DNA of 64,000 nucleotides from Tepidamorphus sp. (GCA_028280885.1 JANQKY010000089.1:25253-89252); one strand, 5' to 3'. Shown: positions 18,001 to 26,786, numbered from the stretch's first letter. Made by a program: numbers and translations. The notes: a model not told the origin generated them from the sequence alone.

Positions 18001-18477
18001 GCCGAGATCGACCTGCTCGACACGGTCGACTATGCCGCCCACGAGGGCGGGTTCGCGGCTGCCGCCGAGCATCTGGGCGCAGACCCCGCGCTCTATCACA
18101 CCGATACGTCGAGGCCGGAAGCGCCGAAGACCCGTACTCTCGCCGAGGAGGTGACCCGCGTCGTGCGCGGCCGGGCCGCCAACCCGGCCTGGATTAAGGG
18201 CATGATGCGGCACGGCTATCGCGGCGGCTCGGAGATCGCCCGCGGCCTGGAGGGCCTCTACGGCTTCGCCGCGACCCTGCCCGACCGGCTCGACCGGCAG
18301 TTCGACCTCGTCTTCGACGCAACGCTCGGCGACGATACGGTCGACCGCTTCCTGCGCGACAACAATCCGGCCGCGCGCGCCGCGATGGTCGCCCGTTTCG
18401 ACGAGGCGATCCGCCGCGACCTGTGGCGGCCGCGCCGCAACGCCGTCGCCGAACGCTTAGGCGAGGCCGCCGAATGA
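15097..18477 (+). CDS. cobN: cobaltochelatase large subunit CobN
   Basis: A 1126-residue CobN/magnesium chelatase H-type protein that binds hydrogenobyrinic acid a,c-diamide for ATP-driven cobalt insertion. Typical blocks include LHLGTHGTLEWLPGKAVALS with YPFIVNNPGE (mid-protein), VIDLWGSTTMRTGGEDLA and AAPGSYGAG in the C-terminal third. It is somewhat shorter than the nearly 1,270-residue Pseudomonas denitrificans protein but ends normally. The small subunits CobS and CobT of the chelatase are not in this window and must be elsewhere. Its presence implies late cobalt insertion, the aerobic route. Confidence 0.96.
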   Translation: MHILVRDTRSLDDTEVAVDLGQSPADLVFLSFSDSDLGAAADVWRKAGDLPGLRLANLAALKHPLSVDLYVEQVIEHARCVVIRLLGGLDYWRYGADEIARACRERAIPLAIVPGDGREDERLIDLSTVDTATRGRLDALLAEGGPANTERALRLAAHLAGLGPDDGEPAEPMPLHGNYTLRTKAALVDGQPKAVIVFYRAYLLAGDLAPVDALADALAERGFAVHAYHVASLKIGETADFIDAELRRLKPAVILNATGFSARLEDGPSPLDAANAPVLQVVLANADREAWAESARGLSQTDLAMQVVLPELDGRLLATAVSFKEREPEIPGLEFARTVHRPDPAGIALAADRAAGWARLAGTPRAKRRIALILSDYPGAAGQDAHAVGLDSIESTAEVLRLLDAEGFDTGNALPDSRAIVAALCDADPTPFLSLADYRRAFSTLPEETRAQITEAWGAPSDDPNVKDGHFALRLARYGGIIAAVQPDRGNALDRKDSYHDPDLPPRHAYVAFYLWLKQVERVHAILHLGTHGTLEWLPGKAVALSPACAPTALVGGTPVLYPFIVNNPGEAAAAKRRLGAVTIGHLTPPLKLAGSHGAATELERLIDEFAAADGMDRRRTTILKSEILERADDVGLLAESGATPDMDADDRLARLDAYLCDVKDLQIRDGLHVFGRMPAAEQHTALIDALKAASPDLDPEHLEARLDASAQAERTALLSALDGHFVSPGPSGAPTRGRADVLPTGRNLFAVDPRAVPTRSAMVLAEKAAEDLIRRHLQDHGDWPRAIVIDLWGSTTMRTGGEDLALGLVLIGAKPVWDTGSNRVNGFEILPIALLDRPRLDVTLRVSGLFRDAFEAQIALFDAVVRAVAERDEEADWNPLAAAARGLEGDALRKATTRIYGAAPGSYGAGVTHLVEAGAWDSRSDLGTAYLNASAHAYGKGLDGIRDDHGFAERVRAAGAFVHQQDHAEIDLLDTVDYAAHEGGFAAAAEHLGADPALYHTDTSRPEAPKTRTLAEEVTRVVRGRAANPAWIKGMMRHGYRGGSEIARGLEGLYGFAATLPDRLDRQFDLVFDATLGDDTVDRFLRDNNPAARAAMVARFDEAIRRDLWRPRRNAVAERLGEAAE

Positions 18478-19742
18478 GGCAAACGCGCGCCGAAACCCGG
18501 GTCGGCTGGTGCCCGAGTATCGTCACCCCGATGGCCGCCGATGACGGGTTGCTGGTGCGCGTCAAGCCGACCGCCTCGACGCTCACCTCCGATCAGGCCC
18601 GCATCCTGGCCGAGTCCTGCGCGGCCCATGGCAACGGACAGATCGACCTGACCAATCGGTCAAACCTGCAGATCCGTGGGCTGCGCCCCGAGACGGCCGC
18701 CCCGTTTGCCGAAGCGATGCGGGCGGCCGGGCTTGCGGCTGATGATGCGGCATTCGAGGAAATCCGCAACATCGCCGCCGACCCGCTCGGGCCGGACGAT
18801 CCGGACGCGGCGTATGAGTCCCATACGCTCGCGCGGGCACTGGAGGCCGGGCTCGCCGCCGAACCTCGCGCGAGGGCCCTACCACCGAAATTCGGCTTCG
18901 TCGTCGATTGCGGCTGCACGCTGCCGCTCACCGGCGCACGCGGCGATATCTTCATCCGCACCCGCGACGGCCGGCTGACGGTCGAGCCGGACGGCGGCGA
19001 CCGCGCGCTTGTCGCCACGCCGGAAACGGCCATCGACCTGTGCCTGCGCCTGGCGCACGCCTTCCTCGATCTCGCCGGCCCGGCGGACCGGCCGCCCTAC
19101 CGGATGCGCGAGTTGATCGCGGAGGTGGGCGCCGAAACCGTGATCGCGCGGGCGATGGAGAGTGCCGGGCCTGGGATTCAGGACACCACCCTCTCGCTCG
19201 TCATCCCGGAATTTGCGCCAGCAAATATCCGGGATCGGGGAGCCCCTGCCCCCTCGATGGAACCGGGGTTCTCCGATCCCGGCTCTCCGGCTGCGCCTGC
19301 GGCCGGGATGACGACCGATGGGGTGCGCAACGAACGCGACCACACGGATGATCGAAACGCAAAGCAGGCACCCCGCCGCGACCATCTCGACCTGATGTAT
19401 GCCCCGCCGCCCGCCGACAGCCCCATCGGTTTTCTCAAGCACATCGGCGCCTATGCCATCGGCATCCCGGGCGGGCGCCTCGACGCGAAGACCCTAGCGG
19501 GCCTCGCCGACCTGTCGGACCGCCACGCGGACGCCACCCTGCGCCTGACGCCCTGGCGGTCGATCGTCCTCGCCAAGGTGGACGCGGCGGACCTGGAAGC
19601 GCTAGAACACGCGCTTACGTCCCTTGACCTGATAACCGATCCTCGCGACCCGCGCCGGTCCCGGCGCGGTCCCGTAACCCTATCGCCGCCTGTCGATCCA
19701 GTACCGGCCGCAGATCCGGAGTTGGAGACCTCATCCCGATGA
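18474..19742 (+). pseudogene. cobG: CobG (precorrin-3B synthase), repeat-interrupted and C-terminally truncated
   Basis: A 422-residue frame whose N-terminal 230 residues match CobG of the nitrite/sulfite-reductase-like family (TNRSNLQIRGL, KFGFVVDCG). CobG hydroxylates precorrin-3A with O2. Two abnormalities are seen. Residues about 242-280 are encoded by a full REP-A repeat read through in frame. The protein also stops at about LITDPRDPR plus a 37-residue tail lacking the C-x5-C and C-x3-C ligands of the [4Fe-4S] cluster that normally follow. Reading frame and ATGA overlaps with cobN and cobH are preserved, so it may still be expressed. Either it is inactive and another oxygenase (for example CobZ) acts, or it is a divergent form. 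Confidence 0.72.
19199..19313. repeat. REP-A repeat, full copy inside cobG
   Basis: A 115-bp element bounded by CGTCATCCCGG and CCGGGATGACG. It contains a left hairpin (ATTTGC...GCAAAT between the CCCGG and CCGGG arms) and a right hairpin (GATCCCGG...CCGGGATG). It has no stop codon in the cobG frame and encodes about 39 residues. Its sequence is the same as intergenic copies, so it is an insertion relative to the gene rather than conserved coding sequence. Confidence 0.85.
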
Positions 19743-20371
19743 CCGAACATTACGACTATATCCGCGAAGGCGCGGAGATTTACCGCAAGTCCTTCGCCAC
19801 CATCCGCAGCGAGGCCGATCTTGGCCGCTTCACGCCCGACGAGGCCCGCGTCGCCGTTCGCATCATCCATGCCTGCGGCATGGTCGAGGTCGCGGCCGAC
19901 CTGCGCTTTTCCGAGGACTTCGCGGCGCAGGCCCGCGCAGCCCTGGTCGACGGCAAGCCGATCCTCTGCGATTCCCGCATGGTGGCGAACGGCATCACCC
20001 GCAGCCGCCTGCCCGCCGACAACCAGATCGTCTGCACGCTGGCCGACCCGGAGGTCGCCGGCCTCGCCGAGATGATCGGCAACACCCGCACGGCCGCCGC
20101 CATGGAACTGTGGGGCGAGCGCATGGAGGGCGCGGTCGTGGCGATCGGCAACGCGCCGACCGCGCTGTTCCATCTGCTCGAGATGATCGATGCCGGCGCG
20201 CCGAAGCCCGCCGCCGTGATCGGCATGCCGGTCGGCTTCGTCGGCGCAGTCGAATCCAAGGAGGCGCTGGAGGCCGATGGCCGGCTGCCCTTCCTCACCA
20301 TCCGCGGCCGCAAGGGCGGCAGCGCCATGGCGGTGGCGGCGGTGAACGCGCTGGCAAGCGAACGGGAATGA
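19739..20371 (+). CDS. cobH: precorrin-8X methylmutase CobH
   Basis: A 210-residue enzyme that moves the C-11 methyl to C-12, turning precorrin-8X into hydrogenobyrinic acid. The catalytic histidine is in [20 protein letters not shown] (near residue 42). The blocks [18 protein letters not shown] and [16 protein letters not shown] with [14 protein letters not shown] are standard. It starts within the last codon of cobG and overlaps cobI by four bases, keeping the operon translationally coupled. Confidence 0.97.
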   Translation: MTEHYDYIREGAEIYRKSFATIRSEADLGRFTPDEARVAVRIIHACGMVEVAADLRFSEDFAAQARAALVDGKPILCDSRMVANGITRSRLPADNQIVCTLADPEVAGLAEMIGNTRTAAAMELWGERMEGAVVAIGNAPTALFHLLEMIDAGAPKPAAVIGMPVGFVGAVESKEALEADGRLPFLTIRGRKGGSAMAVAAVNALASERE

Positions 20372-21111
20372 CGGCGGAAAGATCAAAACCGGGCAGGCTG
20401 TTCGGGGTCGGGGTCGGTCCCGGCGACCCGGATCTCCTGACCCTGAAGGCCGCCCGCATCGTCGGCGCGGCGCCGGTCGTGGCGTTCTTCGCCAAGAAGG
20501 GGCGCACCGGCAACGCGCGGCGCATCGTCGAGGGCCTGATCGGGCCGGACGCGCAGGAACTGCGCCTCGACTATCCCTTTACGACCGAAATCCCGGTTTC
20601 CGACCCGCGCTACCACGCGCAGATGGCGGCGTTCTACGACACCGCCGCCGCCGCGATCGCCGACCGGCTCGGCGCTGGAACCGATGTCGCCGTGCTGTGC
20701 GAGGGCGATCCGCTGTTCTACGGCTCCTACATGTATGTGCACGACCGGCTGGCCGACCGCTTCGAGACGACGGTGGTGCCCGGCATCACCGCGATGAGCG
20801 GCTGCTGGGGCCGGGCCGGCACGCCGATGACGCGCGGCGACGACATGCTCGCCGTGCTCAGCGGCACGATGGAGGAAGAGCGCCTGGCCGCGCGGCTTGC
20901 AAGCGCCGAGGCCGCCGTCATCATGAAGGCCGGCCGCAACCTGAAGAAGATCCGCGCGGTGCTTGAGCAGTGCGGCCGGCTCGACCGGGCCGTCTATGTC
21001 GAGCGCGGCACGATGGAGGAGGAGCGGATCGTTTCGCTGGCCGAGACATCCGACGACACCGGGCCGTATTTCTCGCTGGTCCTGGTGCCGACGACGCGGA
21101 TGACGGTATGA
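20368..21111 (+). CDS. cobI: precorrin-2 C20-methyltransferase CobI
   Basis: A 247-residue SAM-dependent class III methyltransferase. The family's glycine-rich N-terminus [18 protein letters not shown] (residues about 12-29) binds SAM, followed by [20 protein letters not shown], the PGITAMSGC block and [13 protein letters not shown]. These features match CobI/CbiL, which methylates C-20 of precorrin-2 to give precorrin-3A. The start is the ATG overlapping the cobH stop codon; an earlier in-frame start would run inside cobH. Confidence 0.96.
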   Translation: MTAERSKPGRLFGVGVGPGDPDLLTLKAARIVGAAPVVAFFAKKGRTGNARRIVEGLIGPDAQELRLDYPFTTEIPVSDPRYHAQMAAFYDTAAAAIADRLGAGTDVAVLCEGDPLFYGSYMYVHDRLADRFETTVVPGITAMSGCWGRAGTPMTRGDDMLAVLSGTMEEERLAARLASAEAAVIMKAGRNLKKIRAVLEQCGRLDRAVYVERGTMEEERIVSLAETSDDTGPYFSLVLVPTTRMTV

Positions 21112-21926
21112 GGGCAGGCGAGATGACCGGTTCGCTTGCGATCATCGGCTTGGGCCCCGGCAACGAAGACCTGCAGACGCCGCAGGCGAAGGATGCGCTG
21201 GCCCGCGCGACGGATTTGTTTGGCTATACCACCTATCTGGATCGCGTCCCCGTCCGTCCGGACCAGAACAAGCACGGATCGGACAATCGCGAGGAGATTG
21301 CCCGCGCCCGCGCCGCGCTTGAGCTTGCATATGCAGGCAAATCCGTGGCGATCGTTTCCTCCGGCGATCCCGGCGTCTTCGCCATGGCGGCCGCGGTGTT
21401 CGAGGCGATCGAGTTCGGCGACCCGGCCTGGCGGGATATCGCGGTGACGGTGGTGCCCGGCATCTCGGCGATGTTCGCCACGGCCGCCCGGATCGGCGCG
21501 CCGCTTGGCCATGACTTCTGCGCGCTCTCGCTGTCGGACAATCTCAAGCCCTGGGAGACGGTGACCCGGCGGCTAAGGCTCGCGGCAGAGGCCGGTTTCG
21601 TCATCGCGCTTTACAATCCGATTTCGAAGGCCCGGCCCTGGCAGCTCGGCGCGGCCTTCGACCTGCTGCGCGCGGTCCATCCGCCGGCAACGCCGGTTGT
21701 CTTCGCAACGGCGGTGAGCCGAGCGGATGAAACGGTCGTCGTCACCGATCTCGCCACCGCCGATCCGGCGCTTGCCGACATGCGCACGCTGGTCCTGATC
21801 GGCTCCGGCGCGACCCGCCGCATCGATCGGAACGATGGCGATCCATGGCTCTACACGCCGCGCCGCAGCGATCTTGGTGCGATCGATCTTGGCAACACCG
21901 CACCGCAGACGAAGGCTGCCGGATAG
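21108..21926 (+). CDS. cobJ: precorrin-3B C17-methyltransferase CobJ
   Basis: A 272-residue SAM methyltransferase that methylates C-17 with ring contraction. The SAM-binding start IIGLGPGNEDLQTPQAKDAL, the GYTTYLD segment, VAIVSSGDPGVFAMAAAVFE, PGISAMFATAARIGAPLGHD and IALYNPISKARPWQL identify CobJ/CbiH. The ATG at 21108 overlaps the cobI stop; a second start (MTGSL) lies five codons later. It is the last gene of the riboswitch-controlled operon; a REP-A and REP-B island follows. Its substrate is the product of CobG, whose gene here appears damaged. Confidence 0.96.
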   Translation: MRAGEMTGSLAIIGLGPGNEDLQTPQAKDALARATDLFGYTTYLDRVPVRPDQNKHGSDNREEIARARAALELAYAGKSVAIVSSGDPGVFAMAAAVFEAIEFGDPAWRDIAVTVVPGISAMFATAARIGAPLGHDFCALSLSDNLKPWETVTRRLRLAAEAGFVIALYNPISKARPWQLGAAFDLLRAVHPPATPVVFATAVSRADETVVVTDLATADPALADMRTLVLIGSGATRRIDRNDGDPWLYTPRRSDLGAIDLGNTAPQTKAAG

Positions 21927-21960
21927 ATGGCGGGATCGTGTCAGACCTTTGCCTTCTCCT

Positions 21961-22001
21961 CGTCATCCCGGAAATCGCGCAAGCGATTATCCGGGATGAC
22001 G
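21961..22001. repeat. REP-A repeat, minimal single-hairpin form
   Basis: The shortest complete copy is CGTCATCCCGGAAATCGC, a 4-nt loop, then GCGATTATCCGGGATGACG. It is a near-perfect 41-bp hairpin between cobJ and cobK. This suggests the single hairpin is the unit from which the longer 115-bp composites are built. Confidence 0.85.
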
Positions 22002-22030
22002 ACCGAGAGGGAGTGGTCCAAACTTACTCC

Positions 22031-22136
22031 CCGGTCATTGCCGGGCTCGTCCCGGCAATCCATTGGCGTCTGCCACAAGCCGCGCGGTGAATTGGCCCCC
22101 CGGGACACGCCCGGGGATGACCTTTGTGTTCATGAG
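22031..22136. repeat. REP-B repeat, rearranged copy
   Basis: Two REP-B modules lie near each other: CGGTCATTGCCGGGCTCGTC with CCGGCAATCCAT, and CCCCGGGACACGCCCGGGGATG followed by TGTGTTCATGAG. The order is reversed relative to the 47.5 and 61.4 kb copies, with unrelated sequence between them. It fills the gap before cobK. Confidence 0.7.
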
Positions 22137-22148
22137 CCCGCCCCCGCC

Positions 22149-22907
22149 TTATCCGCGCCGCGCAAGCCACGCCTCGAGCCACGCGACCGCCTCCCGCGCC
22201 GTCTCGACGGCTTCGGCCGCCGGGTGCGCCGGCCGGGCGACCAGGATCACCGGCAGCCCCAGCCCTCGCGCGGCAGCGAGCTTCGCATGGGTCGCGTCCC
22301 CGCCGGAATTCTTGGTGACGATCACATCGATCGCCAAACGCTCCAGCAAATCCCGCTCGGCCGCTTCGTCGAACGGCCCGCGCGCGGTGATCACCTGCGT
22401 GTCGGGCGGCAGGCTGTCGGGCGCCGGCGGATCGACGCTGCGGATCACATAAGAATGCTGCGGCGCGGCCCGGAACGGCGCCAGCTCCTTCTGCCCGATC
22501 GTCACGAACACGCGCAGCGTGTTTTCCCCCAGCGCCGAGACGGCGGCCTGCATGTCCGGCACGACCGTCCACTGATCGCCCGGTTGCGGTTGCCATTCCG
22601 GCCGGCGGATCGCCAGCAGCGGCACATCGGCCTGCGCCGCCGCCGCGACCGCGTTGTGCTTCATGCGCTCGGCGAAGGGGTGAGTCGCGTCGACAATCAG
22701 GTCGATCGCCTCGGCGCGCAGATAGTCGGCCAGACCCTCCGGCCCGCCGAAGCCGCCGACCCGAAAGGCGATCGGCGGTGTTGCCGGCGCTTTCGTGCGT
22801 CCGGCAAGCGACAGGCACGGGTCGAACCGATTGTCATCGGCAAGCCGCCTCGCCAGTTCGCTTGCCTCGCTGGTGCCGCCGAGGATCAGGAGTCTGGGTC
22901 TTTTCAT
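22149..22907 (-). CDS. cobK: precorrin-6A reductase CobK
   Basis: A 252-residue NADPH-dependent reductase acting on the macrocycle of precorrin-6A. The N-terminus LLILGGTSEASELARRLAD is the family nucleotide-binding segment. The blocks VDATHPFAERMKHNA, VFVTIGQKELAPF and VTKNSGGDATHAKLAAARGL are characteristic of CobK/CbiJ. It is a single-gene unit on the minus strand, divergent from cobL with only 20 bp between start codons, and followed by repeats. Confidence 0.95.
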   Translation of the reverse strand: MKRPRLLILGGTSEASELARRLADDNRFDPCLSLAGRTKAPATPPIAFRVGGFGGPEGLADYLRAEAIDLIVDATHPFAERMKHNAVAAAAQADVPLLAIRRPEWQPQPGDQWTVVPDMQAAVSALGENTLRVFVTIGQKELAPFRAAPQHSYVIRSVDPPAPDSLPPDTQVITARGPFDEAAERDLLERLAIDVIVTKNSGGDATHAKLAAARGLGLPVILVARPAHPAAEAVETAREAVAWLEAWLARRG

Positions 22908-22927
22908 CGCCAGAAGGGCATGCCCCG

Positions 22928-24154
22928 ATGACCGGCGCGGCGCAAGTCAATTCCCGCTGGCTCTCGATCATCGGCATCGGCGAGGACGGCATCGACGGCC
23001 TCGCGCCAGCCGCCCGCACGCTTTTATCGGCCGCGACCGCCGTCTATGGCGGCAGGCGCCATCTCGACCTCGCCGCACCGCTCATCCGCGGCGAGGCCCA
23101 TCCCTGGCCCTCGCCGCTTTCAGGCGCCCTGCCCGACATTCTCGCCCGACGCGGCACGCCGGTCGCAGTCCTTGCCTCGGGCGATCCCTATCTCTACGGC
23201 GTCGGCACCCTGCTGACCCGCCATGTCCCGGCGGGCGAAATCACGGCCCTGCCCGCCCCGTCGGCCTTCTCGCTCGCCTGCGCCCGGCTCGGCTGGTCGC
23301 TCGCCGATACGGCGACGCTCACCTGCTGCGGCCGGCCGGTCGAGGGCATCGCGCCCCATCTCCAGCCGGGCCGCCGCCTGCTCGTCCTCTCCGCCGGCGA
23401 GACGACGCCGGCGGCGCTTGCCGATTACCTGCGCACACGCGGCTTCGGCGCATCGCGCATGATCGTCCTGGAGGCACTCGGCGGCGCCAGCGAGCGCATC
23501 CGCGAGACGGCGGCCGAGGCGTTCGATCTCGACGATATCCATCCGCTCAACCTGGTCGCGATCGAGGCCGTCGCCGGTCCCGATGCGATCGTGCTGCCGC
23601 TTGCGACCGGGCTCGACGACGCCCTGTTCGAGCATGACGGGCAACTGACCAAGCGGGAAATCCGCGCGGTGACCCTGTCGGCGCTGGCGCCCCGCGCCGG
23701 CGAGCGGCTGTGGGATATCGGCTGCGGCTCGGGATCGGTGGCGATCGAGTGGCTGTTGCGCCACCCGGCCAACACCGCGATCGGCATCGAACGCGCGCCC
23801 GACCGCGCCGCCCGCGCCGCGCGAAACGCTACCCATCTCGGCGTCCCGCGCCTGAAGATCGTCGAAGCCGAGGCGCCGAACGGACTTGCCGGCCTTGCCC
23901 GGCCGGACGCCGTCTTCATCGGCGGCGGCGGGCGCGATGGCACAATCGAGACCGCCTGGGAGGCGCTTGCCGAGGGCGGCCGCATGGTCGTCAATTCGGT
24001 GACGCTCGAAACCGACGCGGCCCTGATCGCCACCCATGGGCGCCACGGCGGCGCGCTGACCCGCATTTCTATTGAACGGCTCGACCGGATCGGCGGCCTG
24101 CACGGCTTCCGCCCGGCGATGACGGTCACCCAGTGGACGGCGGTAAAGCGATGA
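22928..24154 (+). CDS. cobL: precorrin-6B C5,15-methyltransferase (decarboxylating) CobL
   Basis: A 408-residue fusion. Residues 1-210 are CbiE-like (IIGIGEDGIDGLAPAAR, LASGDPYLYGVGTLL, PAPSAFSLACARLGW) and residues 220-408 are CbiT-like with the SAM motif WDIGCGSGSVAIEWLLRHP and FIGGGG. It methylates C-5 and C-15 and decarboxylates the C-12 side chain. The ATG at 22928 fits the family start; the longer frame begins inside cobK antisense. Its stop codon overlaps cobE. Confidence 0.96.
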   Translation: MTGAAQVNSRWLSIIGIGEDGIDGLAPAARTLLSAATAVYGGRRHLDLAAPLIRGEAHPWPSPLSGALPDILARRGTPVAVLASGDPYLYGVGTLLTRHVPAGEITALPAPSAFSLACARLGWSLADTATLTCCGRPVEGIAPHLQPGRRLLVLSAGETTPAALADYLRTRGFGASRMIVLEALGGASERIRETAAEAFDLDDIHPLNLVAIEAVAGPDAIVLPLATGLDDALFEHDGQLTKREIRAVTLSALAPRAGERLWDIGCGSGSVAIEWLLRHPANTAIGIERAPDRAARAARNATHLGVPRLKIVEAEAPNGLAGLARPDAVFIGGGGRDGTIETAWEALAEGGRMVVNSVTLETDAALIATHGRHGGALTRISIERLDRIGGLHGFRPAMTVTQWTAVKR

Positions 24155-24594
24155 ACGAACAGGCCAAAAGCAGCCGCGCTTTGGTCGTCGCGGGTGTTGG
24201 GTGCCGGCGAGACTGCGACGCTCGCGAGATCGTCGCGCTTGTCGGCGAGGCGATCAAGGCCGCCGGCGACCGCGCGGGCATCGGCCGCTGCCGGGTCACC
24301 GCGCTCGCCGCGCCCGCCTTCAAGAAAAAAGAACCCGCGCTTCTCCACGCGGCCGCTGATCTCGGCCTGCCGCTGTTGTGGATCGAGGACAAGGCGATGC
24401 GGGCGGCCGAGCCGCGCTGCGAAACGCACTCGGAAAAGGCACGCGAAGCGACCGGCTTCGCCTCCGTCGCCGAGGCCGCCGCGCTTGCCGCCGCGGGTCC
24501 GGACGGCCGGCTGGTGCTGCCGCGCATCAACAGCGGTGCCGCGACCTGTGCGCTCGCCGAACGGGGCCTCACGTCTGAGGGGCGGACGCGATGA
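24151..24594 (+). CDS. cobE: CobE, cobalamin biosynthesis protein (CbiG C-domain homologue)
   Basis: A 147-residue protein matching CobE and the C-terminal domain of CbiG ([47 protein letters not shown]). Its exact role in the aerobic pathway is unsettled. The N-terminal CbiG part, which opens the delta-lactone in the anaerobic route, is absent. The start chosen is the ATG overlapping the cobL stop (ATGA). It is followed by cobM with the same overlap. Confidence 0.9.
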   Translation: MNEQAKSSRALVVAGVGCRRDCDAREIVALVGEAIKAAGDRAGIGRCRVTALAAPAFKKKEPALLHAAADLGLPLLWIEDKAMRAAEPRCETHSEKAREATGFASVAEAAALAAAGPDGRLVLPRINSGAATCALAERGLTSEGRTR

Positions 24595-25355
24595 CCGTGC
24601 ATTTCATCGGCGCCGGCCCCGGCGCGCCGGATCTGCTCACCCTGCGCGGCCGCGACCTGATCGCCCGCGCCCCGGTCTGCCTCTATGCCGGCTCGCTGGT
24701 CAATGCCGGGATCCTCACGTTTTGCCCGGAGGGGGCCCGGATCGTCGACACCGCGCCGATGAGCCTCGACGAGATCGTCGCCGAATTCAAAGCGGCGCAC
24801 GCGGCGGGCCAGGATGTGGCGCGGCTGCATTCGGGCGACCTGTCGGTCTGGAGCGCGCTTGGCGAACAGCTCCGCCGGCTGGAGGCGCTTGATATCCCTT
24901 ATACGATCACGCCGGGCGTGCCGGCCTTCGCCGCCTCCGCCGCCGCGCTTCAGCAGGAGCTGACGCTGCCCGAGGTCGCCCAGTCCGTGGTGCTGACTCG
25001 CACCTCCGGCCGCGCCTCATCGATGCCGGAGACGGAAACGCTTGAGGCCTTCGCCGCGACCGGGGCGACGCTCGCGGTCCACCTGTCGATCCACGCGCTC
25101 GACCGCGTCGTCGCAGCGCTTCAACCGCGCTACGGCCCGGACTGTCCGGTCGCGATCGTCTACCGGGCAAGCTGGCCCGACGAACGCATCCTGCGCGGCA
25201 CGCTTGCAACGATCGCCGATATCGTCGCCGCCGCGCCGATCGAGCGCACCGCCCTGATCCTGGTCGGCAAGGTGCTTGGCGCGCGCGGCTTTCGCGACAG
25301 CGCGCTCTATGATCCCGACTATCAGCGCCGCTTCCGCGGCCGGGAGGGGCCATGA
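24591..25355 (+). CDS. cobM: precorrin-4 C11-methyltransferase CobM
   Basis: A 254-residue SAM methyltransferase. [20 protein letters not shown] is the SAM-binding start. [40 protein letters not shown] and [15 protein letters not shown] are signature blocks of CobM/CbiF, which methylates C-11 of precorrin-4. It is the last gene of cobL-cobE-cobM. Its end overlaps the end of the convergent cbiD by 34 bp, so both C-termini are encoded on opposite strands of the same DNA. Confidence 0.96.
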   Translation: MTVHFIGAGPGAPDLLTLRGRDLIARAPVCLYAGSLVNAGILTFCPEGARIVDTAPMSLDEIVAEFKAAHAAGQDVARLHSGDLSVWSALGEQLRRLEALDIPYTITPGVPAFAASAAALQQELTLPEVAQSVVLTRTSGRASSMPETETLEAFAATGATLAVHLSIHALDRVVAALQPRYGPDCPVAIVYRASWPDERILRGTLATIADIVAAAPIERTALILVGKVLGARGFRDSALYDPDYQRRFRGREGP

Positions 25356-26449
25356 TCCTTCACCGAGGCAAACGGCGCATGGCCGACGCGGCGCCCCTCG
25401 CGGTTAAACAGCACGATTTCCAGCGCGATATCGCATCCGCCAATCACACCGGCTGCCGTCCGCCAGGCCTCGGCGGCGATCGTGTCGCCGAGCGCGATGC
25501 CGGCGGCCTCGGCCGTCTCGAAGGCTTCCGGCGTCGTATTGGCCAACCGGATCGCCGCCTGCAGCGCCTCCGATCCGCCCCGGCTCGCGGCCACCTTGGC
25601 CAGCGCATCGAAATCGACCCGGCCGCGCTTCGAATGCAGGTCGAGGAAGCCCTGCGCCAGCTTGGTCATCTTGGCGATGCCGCCGCAGATCGTCACCTTT
25701 TCGACCGGGTGGCTCTTCAGGTATTTGAGCGTACCGCCGACGAAGTCACCCATATCGAGCAGCGCTTCCTCCGGCAGGCCGTGCATCGCCTGGATCGCCT
25801 GTTCGGACGCATTGCCGGTCGCGCCGGCGACATGCGGCATGCCCGTTGCGCGCGCCACATCGATGCCGCGATGGATCGAGGCGATCCAGGCCGCGCACGA
25901 ATAGGGCACGACGATGCCGGTCGTGCCCAGTACCGACAGGCCGCCGACAATGCCGAGCCGACCATTCAGCGTCTTCTCGGCAAGCGTCTCCCCCTCGGCG
26001 ATCGCCACCTCGATCTCGACATCGCCGGCCGCGCCGGTTTCGGCGCAGACCTCTTCGATCGCCTGCCGCATCATCTGCCGCGGCACCGGATTGATCGCCG
26101 GCTCGCCCGGCGGGATCGGCAGGCCGGGCCTCGTGACGGTGCCCACCCCCGCGCCGGCTCTGAACACAACGCCTGTGCCCTGTTCTACAGCCCGCACCGT
26201 AACGGTGACCAGCGCGCCATGGGTGACGTCGGGATCGTCGCCGGCATCCTTGACGACACCGGCCTGCGCGTACCCATCGCCCTGCGCCTGCCGGGCGAGC
26301 GCGAAGGCCGGCGTCTGGCCGCCCGGCAGCGTCACCGTGACCGGGTCGGGAAAATCGCCGGTCACGAGCGCGGTGAAGGCCGCCTTGGTCGCGGCGGTCG
26401 CGCAGGTGCCGGTTGTCCAGCCGCGTCTGAGCGGGCGCGTGTCGTCCAT
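25322..26449 (-). CDS. cbiD: CbiD-type C1-methyltransferase
   Basis: A 375-residue CbiD protein. The opening [19 protein letters not shown] and the blocks [43 protein letters not shown] and [16 protein letters not shown] [15 protein letters not shown] are diagnostic. CbiD methylates C-1 in the anaerobic route (cobalt-precorrin-5B). Here it occurs in an otherwise aerobic gene set with no cobF in view, so it probably does CobF's C-1 methylation. The start is set at MDDTRP, which gives normal length; the frame is open 33 codons further. Confidence 0.94.
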   Translation of the reverse strand: MDDTRPLRRGWTTGTCATAATKAAFTALVTGDFPDPVTVTLPGGQTPAFALARQAQGDGYAQAGVVKDAGDDPDVTHGALVTVTVRAVEQGTGVVFRAGAGVGTVTRPGLPIPPGEPAINPVPRQMMRQAIEEVCAETGAAGDVEIEVAIAEGETLAEKTLNGRLGIVGGLSVLGTTGIVVPYSCAAWIASIHRGIDVARATGMPHVAGATGNASEQAIQAMHGLPEEALLDMGDFVGGTLKYLKSHPVEKVTICGGIAKMTKLAQGFLDLHSKRGRVDFDALAKVAASRGGSEALQAAIRLANTTPEAFETAEAAGIALGDTIAAEAWRTAAGVIGGCDIALEIVLFNREGRRVGHAPFASVKDHGPSRPRKRR

Positions 26450-26609
26450 GGACGCGCACATAGCGCGTCCGCCGGCCAGTGTCATCGGGCTGTCGGCGAT
26501 AGCGCTGGCGGAGACGGCGGGGGACTGCGGATGGGCTATACGCCGCACCGGGCGGTGTTCAGCGCGGGAATGATGTTCGAAAAAGGCAACTCTGCCCGCA
26601 CCTTGCCCG

Positions 26610-26728
26610 CATCATCCCGGAAATCGCGGTTATCCGGGATCAGGGAGCCTGGACGGATCGGGGACAGCACACCCGCAAGGCCCGGGCTCCCCGATCCCGG
26701 CTCTCGCGTGCGCTCGGCCGGGATGGCG
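26610..26728. repeat. REP-A repeat, full but diverged copy
   Basis: It is bounded by CATCATCCCGG and CCGGGATGGCG. The left hairpin is shortened (AAATCGC then GGTTATCCGGG) and about 30 bp of extra sequence is inserted before the right half GGGCTCCCCGATCCCGG. It lies in the 425-bp gap between cbiD and cobA, which otherwise shows no gene. Confidence 0.8.
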
Positions 26729-26756
26729 ATCGAGAGGCAGTGGCCCCAATCCCCTC

Positions 26757-26786
26757 CCCGGTCATTGCCGGACGCGTCCCGAGCGG
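26757..26786. repeat. REP-B repeat, truncated copy
   Basis: CCCCGGTCATTGCCGGACGC and the next ten bases match the start of the second REP-B module; the rest is missing. It sits 30 bp past the REP-A copy, as REP-A and REP-B also adjoin near 100, 22,000, 47,550 and 61,450. Confidence 0.6.
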
